DNA of 64,000 nucleotides from Cryptomeria japonica (Eukaryota > Streptophyta > Pinopsida > Cupressales > Cupressaceae): contig NC_081405.1 of the NCBI RefSeq assembly GCF_030272615.1, positions 155,918,454 through 155,982,453 of the forward strand. Direction: 5' to 3'. Shown here piece after piece: positions 53,817 to 64,000 of this stretch. The position numbers and the translations under genes were made by a program. Positions within the stretch are counted from its first letter, which is position 1, and each line of letters begins with the position of its first letter. The notes under the pieces are model-generated. The model saw nothing but the letters and a program-made list of their open reading frames with translations. It did no database searches and had not been told where the DNA came from.

Positions 53817-56450
53817 TTAGTGGTACAAGTTTTTGATTAGATTAGCAAGGAGGCGACCCTGAATCAGAGAAACAAGAACCATCAACACACAAAAACTGAT
53901 CTCCCTTAAAAAATAATCAAAAAATTTCATCACCCTATAACTATTTCTACTAATACGAAGAAGCTTCCAACTGTTAAACCAAATAACAATAGCTAACCTA
54001 TTAACCTTCTCCTTAGAGCTAATAATCATAGAGTTCATATCAGCATTAAACGTATCATAAACATTTCTAGAAAAGTCATAAACTAAACAATTAATCGAAA
54101 GGGATTCACAAACCCCACAATTATTCTCAAAACAACAAGTCATAACCATAAAAGCATTAACAAAAACATAGCTAAGAACAACTACTCTTTCTTGCTCATA
54201 GGTTCCAATTTTTCTTTAACCTTCCCAGATTTTGAATCCATGAATCATCCTGGTCCGTGTCCTCCTCCTCATTCAGCTCATACTCGCCCCTCTTAGCCTT
54301 CTTCTTTCAATTCCTCTAAATTGTGCTATGACTAGAGATCGTCCCCATAACAACATTGTTCACTATCCCATCAGTAATTTGGCAAAGTGAATTTACAACA
54401 TCGCATAATTCATTAATCTTCCTATCCCGTTCCTCATTTTTCTGCTCCAGAGTAGACAATCTTTCTTTCATTTCAATTAACTACCCCTTTATCTTATAAC
54501 TTTCATCATGATCGGTAGACATGGGATAGCACTTAACCATTTCATCTTCTTTCGAGTTGTACGGGTCCATTAGGCTTCTAAGCAGGGAATTGTGTTTAGA
54601 GTAGACAATCTTTCTTTCATTTCAATTAACTACCCCTTGATCTTATAACTTTCATCATGATCGGTAGACATGGGAGAGCACTTAACCATTTCATCTTCTT
54701 TCGAGTTGTAAGGGTCCATTAGGCTTCTAAGCAGGGAATTGTGTTTAGTTTCTATTTTACTACTCTCATCCTCCCTTTCCTCTTCATCCTCAGGTTCACT
54801 TTCAAAATTACTACTCTCATTTCTCCATATCCTTATTGGGGTTATCATTCTTCTCTTCATCCTCCACCTGGAAATCATCATCTTTAGAGTTATCCTTCAA
54901 ATCCTCTTCCTCATCAAGTTCATAAATTTCTCGGACAGGGGAATTAACCTATTTAAACTCATTTTTCTCATAATTAATTCTCCCTTTAGCTCGAAACCGG
55001 ACCGACCTTCTTTCCCCCAAGCCACAGTCATACTTTTCCCGATTCTCATCTTTTTCCTCTTCTTTCTCTGAGTTATGCAGCTCTAAGTCAATGGTGATAC
55101 TTGACCCAACCGAGTCATTGCTGGTCTTCTTTGCTTTTCTCGGGGTGTTTTTGGGGGTTTAATGCTTTTGTTTATCAGGGTTAGTATCAAGCAGAGCCAA
55201 TTCCAAGGAGTCCTTTTCAAGGACCACAACCAAACCAGTAAAAATTGTTATCGTAGAATCAACAGGGCTGAGAGAGTTGTGGGTTTTCAAAATTGAGGGT
55301 AGAAGTTTAGGGGTTTTAGCATAAAACTTCTTGGAACTACCAACACTACCAGATGCTGGGGCAAGATCGCTAACAGTTGGGGAATAATCAAGGGATTCAC
55401 CCCATTTTGAATACAGGTTTTAAGGGAGGAAAAGAGAAAAATGGGCATATTAATTTTCTGCATATTCCTAACATGGTTGAGGATAGGGAAGTGGTACCCA
55501 TGCACAGTTGGGTACTGCCCGTCAAGAGTAAAATACCTCATAACATAATAACTAAGTAGCAGATAGGATTGAGGTAAAGCTAAACGATCATACCCATTTT
55601 GGAGATGCACTGGTTTCTCGCCCTTCCTGAAGAATCTCGTCATAAACTTCTTGTAATCCCCCGCACTCTTCCTTTCCACTATCTCTCCATCGTTTTGAAT
55701 ACCAGTAACCTTTGCAATGTAACTAGGAGTAACAATGAAGGAGATTCTACCAACCGTGACCTTCCCATTCTGCCAAGAGTTGCAGACCCTGGTAGAGAGC
55801 TCCTTGTTGTAGCCTTTAAATGCTAACAAGAAAGGGGTAAAACTCGCTTCATGAATGTTATCCCACAACTCCTTATTATCTCTAAGTCCTTCACAATTTT
55901 TAGGTTCAGTGCGTTTGAGAGGGCCCTCCATTTCTGAATTGGTATGAGTAGTGGGAACAAAGATCTATGAAAGTGACCAGACAAAAGATTACAAATTTTC
56001 CCTCTCCTGCTACATTTGGAAGATAAGTTTTTACAATTATCAAACCAGAATTTAATCTTTCTGAGGTCCTTGCATGTGCGACACCCGTTGAAATAATTAC
56101 TCATAAAGGTAGCATAAAAATCTAAGTTTCTCCTTGACTTTATCATGAAAGCCAAATATTTCCCGAATGAAGAGTAATCATCAACTAGAGCAATCGTACT
56201 CACTTTGGGAAAGTTCTTGTCCACATCATGGACCATGTAGGTCATCTGAATGGAAAGAAAACCCATGGCACTGAGTCATCCTCAACCTACATAAGCTCGT
56301 GTAGGGGTCCACCATATAAAAACCGTATTGAAAAAAGTTTGTCAAGGTACAAAATTTGAAAAAGCCAATACTCCAGCCAAGGATATCCTCATCCTGCTCT
56401 TTTTTCTGACTTTGAATCTTCCTATGAAGGAAAAAGACCCCCACCTTGGT
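53817..56450 (-). pseudogene. Decayed multi-part coding region of unknown family
   Basis: Minus-strand coding-like text in at least four pieces: 56226-56444 (GWSIGFFKFCTLTNFFQYGF), 55823-56266, 55287-55931 (214 residues, the best piece, with GKVTVGRISFIVTPSYIAKV and NGYDRLALPQSYLLLSYYVM), an acidic Glu/Asp-rich and Lys-rich stretch to about 54240, and 53817-54149. The middle has a charged coiled-coil-like segment (LSTLEQKNEERDRKINEL). I do not recognise the family. It may be the first ORF of a non-LTR element or a dead host gene. A 149-bp tandem duplication lies inside it. Confidence 0.45.
54449..54746. repeat. 149-bp tandem duplication
   Basis: AGAGTAGACAATCTTTCTTT begins both units (54449 and 54598), and the units are almost identical, so the duplication is recent relative to the surrounding decay. 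Confidence 0.9.
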
Positions 56451-56539
56451 GGGCCCGATGAGCCTTTAAAAAAATATAAGGAGTGCACACATAAAACAAT
56501 TTGAATAAATTCAAACTAGCATCTCTATTCCATTTCCTG

Positions 56540-56845
56540 CCTTCTTTTTAGGTTCTTCTTTCTTGTGCGATGATTTCTTTCAGCTCTCTAGAGATATTCT
56601 CAAATTCAAAAACTTGCAAATCCAACATATTGAGACTTTGATTCGTTATAAGGTCAACCGAACTATTACCTTCTCTATAGACATGTTGTATTCTAATTTC
56701 ATAAAACAACTCTATCAGCCATTTACATCTACCAATAATCTCTTTGATTTCCCACGGAGGAGAGGTGACATTATTGAGACAATTGACTATGAGTTTAGAA
56801 TCTCCTTCCAGAATGACATTTCTTCTTAGTGGTACATGTTGGGTT
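56540..56845 (-). mobile_element. LINE remnant: RNase H C-terminal part
   Basis: Minus-strand text reads NVILEGDSKLIVNCLNN, then PPWEIKEIIGRCKWLIELF and IRIQHVYREGNSSVDLITN, the second half of the plant LINE RNase H domain (EGDS aspartate; HVYREGN with the usual VADxLAN altered to VDLITN). No RT is present. The element is 5'-truncated or eroded and unrelated in frame to the unknown region that follows it. Confidence 0.7.
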
Positions 56846-56849
56846 CCCC

Positions 56850-59800
56850 GGTTTTGACATTTTGATATATTTTGGGGGCCTAGAATTTAGATGTTCTCAT
56901 TGTGACGGTTTTTTTCATCACTTTTGCATACATAATCAAATTTTTGATTTCTAATAGGCATTTGAGAGCATGTTTAGTATACTACACAATGATGCTACTA
57001 TTTTACTAGACTGATGATTATGGAGAATTGTGTACTTGTTTGATCACTTATAAATGCTTATGATTCGAGGTGTGATTATGTGAATATGTAGATGAATTAA
57101 GAAGTGAAACCTTAAGGGAGTGAATGCTTTTATTTGATATTTTTGATGCTACAATTAATTATTAGATTTGGTGCTTTCTTGTTCAAGTTTCAAGTGTTTT
57201 CAGATTTGGACTTTGATAGTGAAAGGTACACATGTAGTCTTTAGTTTTGAGGACATGTTTGGACATGGTTTGAGACTTGGAGTGTCGTGCGAGTTATAGC
57301 TGAGTGCAGATACAATTTGGGTGATGATTATCATGCCATGGTTATTCATCTATACTTTTGCATTGATATCACATGATCATTTTTGTGGTGGTTTGGTGGT
57401 GTTTTGGTTTGATTTTAAGAGGTTATTTATTATCTCTTTGATTCTTATTTGGTTCCTTGAATATGGTACTTTGTTGCGGACATGTTTGGAAAATTAAATG
57501 TGAGATGGATTTAGTGTTTGACTCATTTAGTATACAAGATTATTCTCTTTGATATTTAAGATTGTAGTTTACTAATGTGATGATGAGTTTTCATGTTTTA
57601 GTGTTTAACCTTCAAGTTTTGCAGTTGTGTAGGATGATCACCTATTTAGTTGCAATGGATGACTTGGATGTGGATTGTCTATATCCATTAGGTTTGATTC
57701 AATGTTGATGTAAAATGTGTTTGTTGACCAAGTATGTGGTTATTAGTGCATTTGTATGTTTTCTTTGGGATGATAGGATGGATGTCATTTATAGTACCTA
57801 TCTAGTTAGTGTTGGGACTTGTATCATGTTGGTTAATCATGATGTCATGATAGCTTGATTATTCATTGGTTACAATTTTTAGTGTGAATATTAGTTTGGT
57901 GGTGTAGGATTAATTCTTGATGATTTATTAGAATTTGTATGTATCTTCTTAGCTTGAAGATCTTTGATTGACTTGATCTGTTACTTACTTTTTAGTTATA
58001 TGTGTGTAGACCTGAATGATCTTCATTTAGGAGATGGGTTTCACGATGCCATGTGTGATCCAGTATCATGATTTAGTGGGATTTTTTGGTAGTGATTTAT
58101 ATTCACCTTTAGATGGTGAATGATTTTCTTTAGTCTTGTAGATATTTGGAGGAGCCCTTAGATCCTATTGTTATAGAAGGGTTTTTCATATTTGTAGGTT
58201 AACTAGTAGGAGATGGTTATGTTCATTATGTTTGGAGTTTTTTATTATTTAATTAAGTGGGGAAGGGCCCCAAACTATTAGAGATCTAGCACTAACTATT
58301 AAAACCAAAACTAGAACAACCTGTCATAGAGGTAACAAAATAGGGCAACCACCCAAACAAATGAGTTGAAGACAAATAAGTCACATCTTATTTTGAAACT
58401 AAACCTTGAGATTTATTATCAACCATCCTATCACTAGATGATTTCTTCTTATCTTGGACAACTATCCATGTAGATCCATATAGACAATTAGAACCATGTT
58501 GACCCAAAGATAAAGTTCGGTCAATAGAAATAGAGACAACAATATTACTAGCTTAGAAACATCATTATTATTAGTTGGAGCACCAAAACCAAGATTACGA
58601 GTGGGAGCAACATTACTATTAGGTGCAACAACATACTCATTACTAGTAGAACTAGTAGTAGGGGCATTGACATTGTCATCAAGAGAGACAAGAGTTGGAG
58701 ATAGACATCTTATAGCCATGGAGAAATCTTGGAGTCTTTGGTTGAGGTGTGGTTTATGCTTTTCTTTGACATGTTATCATGGCTTTTATTATGTCACGAT
58801 ACACTCTTGATTGTGCATTAGAGTTTTGGCATGATACAATTATTTTATATGTTCATACGGAGCATGTGATCTCCTAGGAGGAAATGGTTAGATAATGTAC
58901 TCATGTTTATGTTTTTGATTCCTAGGTTGGATATGCAACATTGATCTTGGTGGTTCTATTTATTTGAGTACTTGATCATTTTCCTGATTACTTAATGATA
59001 GTGTTATGTTGCATTTGGCATTTGACATTCCAGATTGATTAGTTACATGTGCTCACATATACATGGTTACTGAGTGAGGCTTGAGTTCTCTTGTGATTAG
59101 AGAGATGTTTTGAGATGGTTGATGGTTTTAGTAGGAAGACCAAGGTGATTTCACCTGGTATTGTACTTGAGAGGATATATTTTTAGAGTGAGCCACGATG
59201 ACTCAAATATCTTAATGAGCATTCCCAGTCACCACTCTTGGTCTATTCAATAATTTAAGTTACTTGAGAGGTATTTCCCATTGTTCCTTTTAGGTGCGTT
59301 ATGATTATGCTTATCTTCTACAAATATGGACCTTATGCCATGGATAGATGGATAGTTCTAGAGGATTCAATTTGAGAGATGTTTGGCATTATTTATCTTC
59401 TTGTGCATTTGACCTGATTTTATGATGATGAGGATATTAGGAGATGGTTGGCTTGATGACAATCCAAATCATAATCACTAGCCACCAGACCCAACACAAG
59501 TAGCAACCACTACCAATATGAGCACCAAGGTACAAAGAGGAAAATAATCCCCACACAACACGAATAGAGACACCTTCTATAGAACCCAACACCAATGACA
59601 TCCTAATGGAAGTGGAGAGGCACACAAGAGAGAGGGGACACAAACCCAACCATAGAAAGAGATCCTACTAAGGAACCCTAACAACACCATAACTATTGGA
59701 AAAGAGCATACATAGACCTAAAGGGAAGCACCCACCAGAGGATGGGGCTCCAAGAGCAAGGAATACCAAGAGAAAATGATAGAATTCATATAAAAATATA

Positions 59801-59888
59801 AAAAGGCAAAATACCCCTTGTTGGCCAAAAGGGGGGACAACAAAGCAAGAACATTGATGTTCCTACACCAACCCAATAGGGGGGCAAC
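56850..59888. other. Unassigned sequence
   Basis: T- and G-rich on the + strand to about 58240, then composition flips to A/C-rich at 58255-58720 and again at 59450-59880, like scraps inserted in the opposite sense. No family motif is recognised in the frames at 58462-58719 or 59437-59649. Confidence 0.4.
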
Positions 59889-61359
59889 TGATAGTTCTGA
59901 TACTTAATATAAGTACAGATCTGATAGCCAACAAGATGAGAGGGGGGGGTGGTGAATCATACAAACTTAATCATCAATTAAAACATCAGATTCAACCTCG
60001 GTAACATATATCAGTCATAGAATAAAAACTGTCAAACATGCAAACTCAAAAGCATATGAACAATATAAACCTCATAACACCAGATTTAACGTGGAAACCC
60101 AAATAGGGAAAAACCACTATGGGATTTTGGACCCACTAAGAAATATACTCTTCTAGAGTATGCTCGGTTAAAAGACAATCCTATTAAAGATTACAAAACA
60201 CATTGCTAGATGTGACCCGGTTAAGGGATTTCCCTCAGATCTGTTAGGATCTTCAATTTGTTAGAAGTGACCTTGTCAAAGGATTTCAAACACTCATTTA
60301 GAATGTCACCTTGTTAGAGGATTTACTTATAAGACTGTTAAGTCCACTCGGTTAAGAGATTTCCTGTTACTTTCACAAGCTAACATTAATACAATCTATC
60401 TGCAACTTTACATCTAAAATGCTAAAGCAGATTCTTATTTGTTCAACACAATCTAGACATAGAACTATTCTTGTCTATCTACTGGGCACCAATACTCTGT
60501 TATTCCAACAAGTCTTCAAGCTTCTGTGCTCGGTGATCACTATGTAGCATCCCTGTGCATACACTTGCCTGCATCCACTGTTTATCAACAGTTCCTTATT
60601 TATAAACAATCATCTAACTGCTTAATCTCCTTGATCACATTTCCCATGATCAATCATAGCCATCAGATCTTCAATCTTGTCCAGGCTCATTGTATCTTAC
60701 GATCTGAAAAACATTTTACCCTACCTCGAAACTTGCACAATCATCTTGGAACTTGTGTTAGGGTAATGCGGTTCAATCTGAGCTGTAGATCTTCTTGCCA
60801 ACTTTCTATTGCCTTAGATTTGTTAACAACTTCTTCCACGGCTTGCCAATCATTGATCTGCTCCAGCTCATCAGCTTCTTTCATTAAATATCACATGTAA
60901 ACATTTAATGCATTCTGTTATAGCTTGGTTACAACTCGGTGAATACTAAACTTTACTTGGTAGACATTTTGTCTTCATTAACCAACTGCAATAACCTTAG
61001 GGTTTACCGACTAGGTTCTTTTCCTGATAACATAGTGTAGTATTAACCTTTACATTTTACAACATTTGTATGATGTTAAAATAATCTAAAACATCAAGAT
61101 CTCATCATTGTCTAACTCGGTAGAGTTGCCCATTGAATAACTTATCCCTTTATTCATCATATTCTTTCCCGTGTCTTTACCAACTTCTTTATAATCTTCA
61201 TATCATATTTCTTAAGATATGGCAACATCATACTGAATTAGAAAATCAATTTCTTGATATCAATGACAAAATAATAATATCAAGACAGTAAAACATCTTA
61301 AATCAGTTATGTCCATAATCATCAACAACCTTCTCAATATCCATGTTATATTGCCAACA
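59889..61359 (-). repeat. 3' LTR of the right-edge Copia
   Basis: About 1.47 kb. In element sense it starts TGTTGGCAATATAACATGG directly after the purine tract; it probably ends at GAACTATCA (59889). The left end rests only on the TG/CA rule. It is related in its middle to the solo LTR at 48906-50093. Confidence 0.7.
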
Positions 61360-61775
61360 ATCTCCCCCTTTGGCATTGATGGCAAAACCAATTGATTTGA
61401 CCGTTAAGAATTCGGATTGCTATGATTCTGAAATGCTGAAATGCTCTCCCCCATACATCAGACTTCTCTTTTGGTTTTCTCTCAATCTTCTCAGGTCTTC
61501 TCCTCCTGGTAGTCTTCTCCCCCTTTGACAACAATGCCAAAAAGAACTAAAACATAAGTTGTTTCTGTAAGAAGTTATTTCCTGCTGATGTGTATCAACT
61601 GAGTCTCGGTCAGAGCATTTGTTTACAATTCTTGTTCCCTGTATCATTGTCTGTATTATCCCAATATTGTTCCAGTACACTTTCAGAAAAGCATTCTTAA
61701 AGTGTATCACTCCAGCATCAACTCCCTAAAAGATATTCAATAGATTCATCGAAGTGATGCTTTCACCGAACTTAG

Positions 61776-64000
61776 TCAGTGAGTAAGAGATAGGGGTAGG
61801 ACCCCTAACTTACTTCTGAGATATTCAAAAGTGTCCTTTGGTAGTGGCTTGGTGAAGATATCAGCTATTTGTTCCTTTGTGTTAACATATTCCAACACCA
61901 CTTTCTTTTCATGAGCTTCTTCTCTAAGATAATGATATTTGATAGATATGTGCTTTGTCTTAGAGTGCATAACAGGGTTCTTTGAAATATTAATGGCACT
62001 AGTATTGTCACAGAATATAGTTACTGGCTCAGTAACTTTCTCATTTATACCTTCCAACAATTGTTTGATCCATGCAATGTTGGTACAATTCAGTGCTGTA
62101 GCAACATATTCAGCTTCGGCTGTTGACTGAGAAACACATCCTTGTTTCTTTCTAAGCCAACTCACTAGTCTTTCTCCTAAGAAGATAGCTCCTCCAGTTG
62201 TGCTTTTTTTGTCATCAATGTTTCTTGCCCAATCAGCATCAGTATAGACTTTCAAATCAAAATAATTTCCTTTCTGATATACTAAGCCATAATCTTCAGT
62301 GCCTTTCAAGTATCTAAAAATTCTTTTGATTGCTGTCATGTGTATTTCCTTAGGATCTACAGAGAATCTTGCAACAATACCTACTGCATGTGTTATATCA
62401 GGCCTACTATGAACAACATATTGTAGTTTTCCAATCATGGATCGGTAGAGTGTCTCATCAACAGATGCAGATTCATCATTCTTTGATAGTTTGTAGTTTG
62501 TAGTCATAGGAGTACTTACTGGCTTTGAATCCTCCATTCCAAATTTCTTCAAGATTTCCTTTATGTATTTGGATTGAGTAATGAAAATTTCATTTTTCAT
62601 TTGCAGTATCTGTAAGCCTATAAAATACTTTATCTCACCGATTAATGACATCTCAAATTCTTTGCTCATTTCATTACCAAAGTTCTTGTATAAAGAGTCA
62701 TTTCCACAAAATATAATATCATCAACAAATATGGCTGAGATTAGTATTCCATTTTCATCATTCTTCATGTACATGTTGTTGTTCTCACTTGTCCTTATAA
62801 AACCAATCTTAATCAAATAAGAGTGTAGTCTTTCATACCATGCTCTAGGTGCTTGTTTCAGACCATATAAAGCTTTGTTCAGTTTACATACCTGATCTTT
62901 ATTATTGTCTTCAAAAAATCCTTCAGGTTGTTCAATGAAAACTTCTTCTTCTAATATTCCATTCAAAAATGCAGATTTGACATCCATTTGATATACCTTG
63001 AAGTTTTTGAAAGTAGCATATGCCAACAATGTTCTAACTCCTTCAAGTCTGGCAACAGGTGCAAAAGTCTCACCATAATCAATTCCTTCTTCTTGGGCAT
63101 AACCTTTGCAAACCAATCTTGCTTTGTTCTGAATGACCTCTCCTTTCTCATTTAGCTTGTTTCTGAAGATCCACTTTGTACCGATTACATTTTTGTCCTT
63201 AGGTCTTGGGACTAGTGTCCATGTGTCATTCTTCTTGATTTGATCAATCTCTTCAGTCATAGCATTTATCCAATCTTCACTGTTGAATGCCTCTTTTACT
63301 ATTCTTGGTTCAAATTCAGATATCAAACATGTGTTCTGTCTCAGTTTGTTACTTGTCATCACTGGATCATCCTTATTTCCTATAATCTGACTTGGTGCAT
63401 GATGTCTTCTGACATATTTGGCTAATACAGGCTCGGTAGACTCTGTATGATCCTCTTCATCACTTGGTAACTGGATATCTTCCTCATTTCCTTCAACAGT
63501 TATCTCAGTAGGACTTTTCAGTTGCACATAGACAAATTCATCATAGTCTTCTGGTTCTTTGGAATTCCTGTCATCAATTCTTTCTGCAATTTCATCAATT
63601 TTCACATTTGCACTTTCTACTATTTTGTTAGATGATTTGATCAGACATTTAAATGCTTTGCTTCTAGAAGAATATCCTAGAAATGTTCTTTCTTCACTTT
63701 TCTGATCAAACTTGCCATTTCTATTATCTTTATGAACATAGCATTTGCTTCCAAAGATCTTAAAATAACTTACGTTAGGTTTCTTGCCATACCAGATTTC
63801 ATAAGGTGTCTTTAAAGTACCTTTCTTCAATTGAACTCGGTTCAAGGTGTAAATAGCTGTGCTTATTGCTTCTCTCCAAAATTTTTGTGGAACCTTCTTC
63901 TCAATCATCAGTGTTCTAGCACAATCCACAATAGATCTGTTTCTTCTTTCAACTATTCCATTTTGTTGTGAAGTCCTCAGTGCAGAGACTTGTCTTTTAA
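61776..64000 (-). CDS. Copia polyprotein (integrase C-terminal part, RT, RNase H), open to the window edge
   Basis: A single minus-strand frame of more than 730 residues. From the window edge it shows [10 protein letters not shown] of the integrase, the [20 protein letters not shown] region, an acidic linker, reverse transcriptase with [37 protein letters not shown] and [13 protein letters not shown], and RNase H with [33 protein letters not shown] and [12 protein letters not shown]. The text and the long LTR suggest the Tork/SIRE side of Copia, which is an inference. Only about 400 bp lie between the stop and the LTR, so there is no extra ORF after pol. No break is seen in the visible part. 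Confidence 0.93.
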   Translation of the reverse strand, partial: KRQVSALRTSQQNGIVERRNRSIVDCARTLMIEKKVPQKFWREAISTAIYTLNRVQLKKGTLKTPYEIWYGKKPNVSYFKIFGSKCYVHKDNRNGKFDQKSEERTFLGYSSRSKAFKCLIKSSNKIVESANVKIDEIAERIDDRNSKEPEDYDEFVYVQLKSPTEITVEGNEEDIQLPSDEEDHTESTEPVLAKYVRRHHAPSQIIGNKDDPVMTSNKLRQNTCLISEFEPRIVKEAFNSEDWINAMTEEIDQIKKNDTWTLVPRPKDKNVIGTKWIFRNKLNEKGEVIQNKARLVCKGYAQEEGIDYGETFAPVARLEGVRTLLAYATFKNFKVYQMDVKSAFLNGILEEEVFIEQPEGFFEDNNKDQVCKLNKALYGLKQAPRAWYERLHSYLIKIGFIRTSENNNMYMKNDENGILISAIFVDDIIFCGNDSLYKNFGNEMSKEFEMSLIGEIKYFIGLQILQMKNEIFITQSKYIKEILKKFGMEDSKPVSTPMTTNYKLSKNDESASVDETLYRSMIGKLQYVVHSRPDITHAVGIVARFSVDPKEIHMTAIKRIFRYLKGTEDYGLVYQKGNYFDLKVYTDADWARNIDDKKSTTGGAIFLGERLVSWLRKKQGCVSQSTAEAEYVATALNCTNIAWIKQLLEGINEKVTEPVTIFCDNTSAINISKNPVMHSKTKHISIKYHYLREEAHEKKVVLEYVNTKEQIADIFTKPLPKDTFEYLRSKLGVLPLSLTH

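Larger units (their letters stand above)
59889..64000 (-). mobile_element. Copia retrotransposon, minus orientation, 3' half in window; visible part looks whole
   Basis: Has its 3' LTR at 59889-61359 and pol from 61776 to beyond the right edge. Next to the LTR is the purine tract AAAGGGGGAGAT (complement at 61360-61371); a second tract-like CTCCCCCTTTG lies at 61518. The 5' half, 5' LTR and target duplication lie outside, so age from LTR divergence cannot be estimated. It is the best-preserved element in the window. Confidence 0.9.

Noticed and set aside
54739-55071. + strand Leu/Ile/Ser-rich 110-residue frame as a membrane protein
   Set aside because: It is the complement of an acidic Glu/Asp-rich minus-strand coding stretch, and complements of GAA/GAT-rich text always look hydrophobic.
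1-64000. CRISPR arrays, tRNA or rRNA genes, organellar DNA inserts
   Set aside because: None was seen. The only tRNA-like boxes belong to the SINE, and the regularly spaced 166-bp motif lies in an LTR.

Overview
This window looks like nuclear DNA of a seed plant with a large, repeat-rich genome. Very long introns, deep nesting of LTR retrotransposons, kilobase-scale LTRs and an intronless CYP74 gene make a gymnosperm (conifer-like) my best guess. That is an inference; nothing here identifies a species. I recognise only two host protein genes.

Region 1 (1-20604) is the 3' two thirds of a SIRT4-type sirtuin gene (plant SRT2) on the + strand. Six exons (195-355, 487-616, 6785-6949, 17319-17446, 20164-20263, 20394-20447) join in phase to 245 codons plus a stop. 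The introns are up to 10.4 kb long. One holds a hAT-type DNA transposon relic with a perfect 8-bp target duplication. The largest holds local tandem duplications and an old Copia relic into which a 3.7-kb solo LTR has inserted. A decayed duplicate of the start of the fourth exon sits 97 bp upstream of the real one. A 5.1-kb minus-strand Copia element has landed 157 bp after the SRT2 stop codon.

Region 2 (25752-34240) is intergenic. It holds a tRNA-derived SINE, a decayed coding region of unknown family, the RNase H end of a LINE, and a small TRIM-like LTR element.

Region 3 (34241-35860) is a compact, intronless CYP74 gene with its own TATA box and poly(A) signal. It has the residues of an allene oxide synthase, the entry enzyme of jasmonate synthesis, but no evident plastid transit peptide.

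Region 4 (36437-51407) is a 15-kb nest. An outer Copia element has about 3.4% LTR divergence. Its gag region is split by a 7.5-kb LTR-type unit, which is itself split by a 2.9-kb solo LTR; its pol is split by a 1.2-kb solo LTR. Every insertion has a recognisable 5-bp target duplication. The 7.5-kb unit carries a TATA box, a 131-codon open frame and poly(A) signals. That frame begins with a near copy of the histone H3 tail (VRVKQTARKS against ARTKQTARKS) and is the most unusual object in the window.

Region 5 (51408-64000) is mostly unassigned AT-rich DNA. It includes a decayed minus-strand coding region of unknown family, another LINE RNase H end and, at the right edge, the 3' half of a minus-strand Copia element whose visible pol frame is open.

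I found no rRNA or tRNA genes and no CRISPR arrays.
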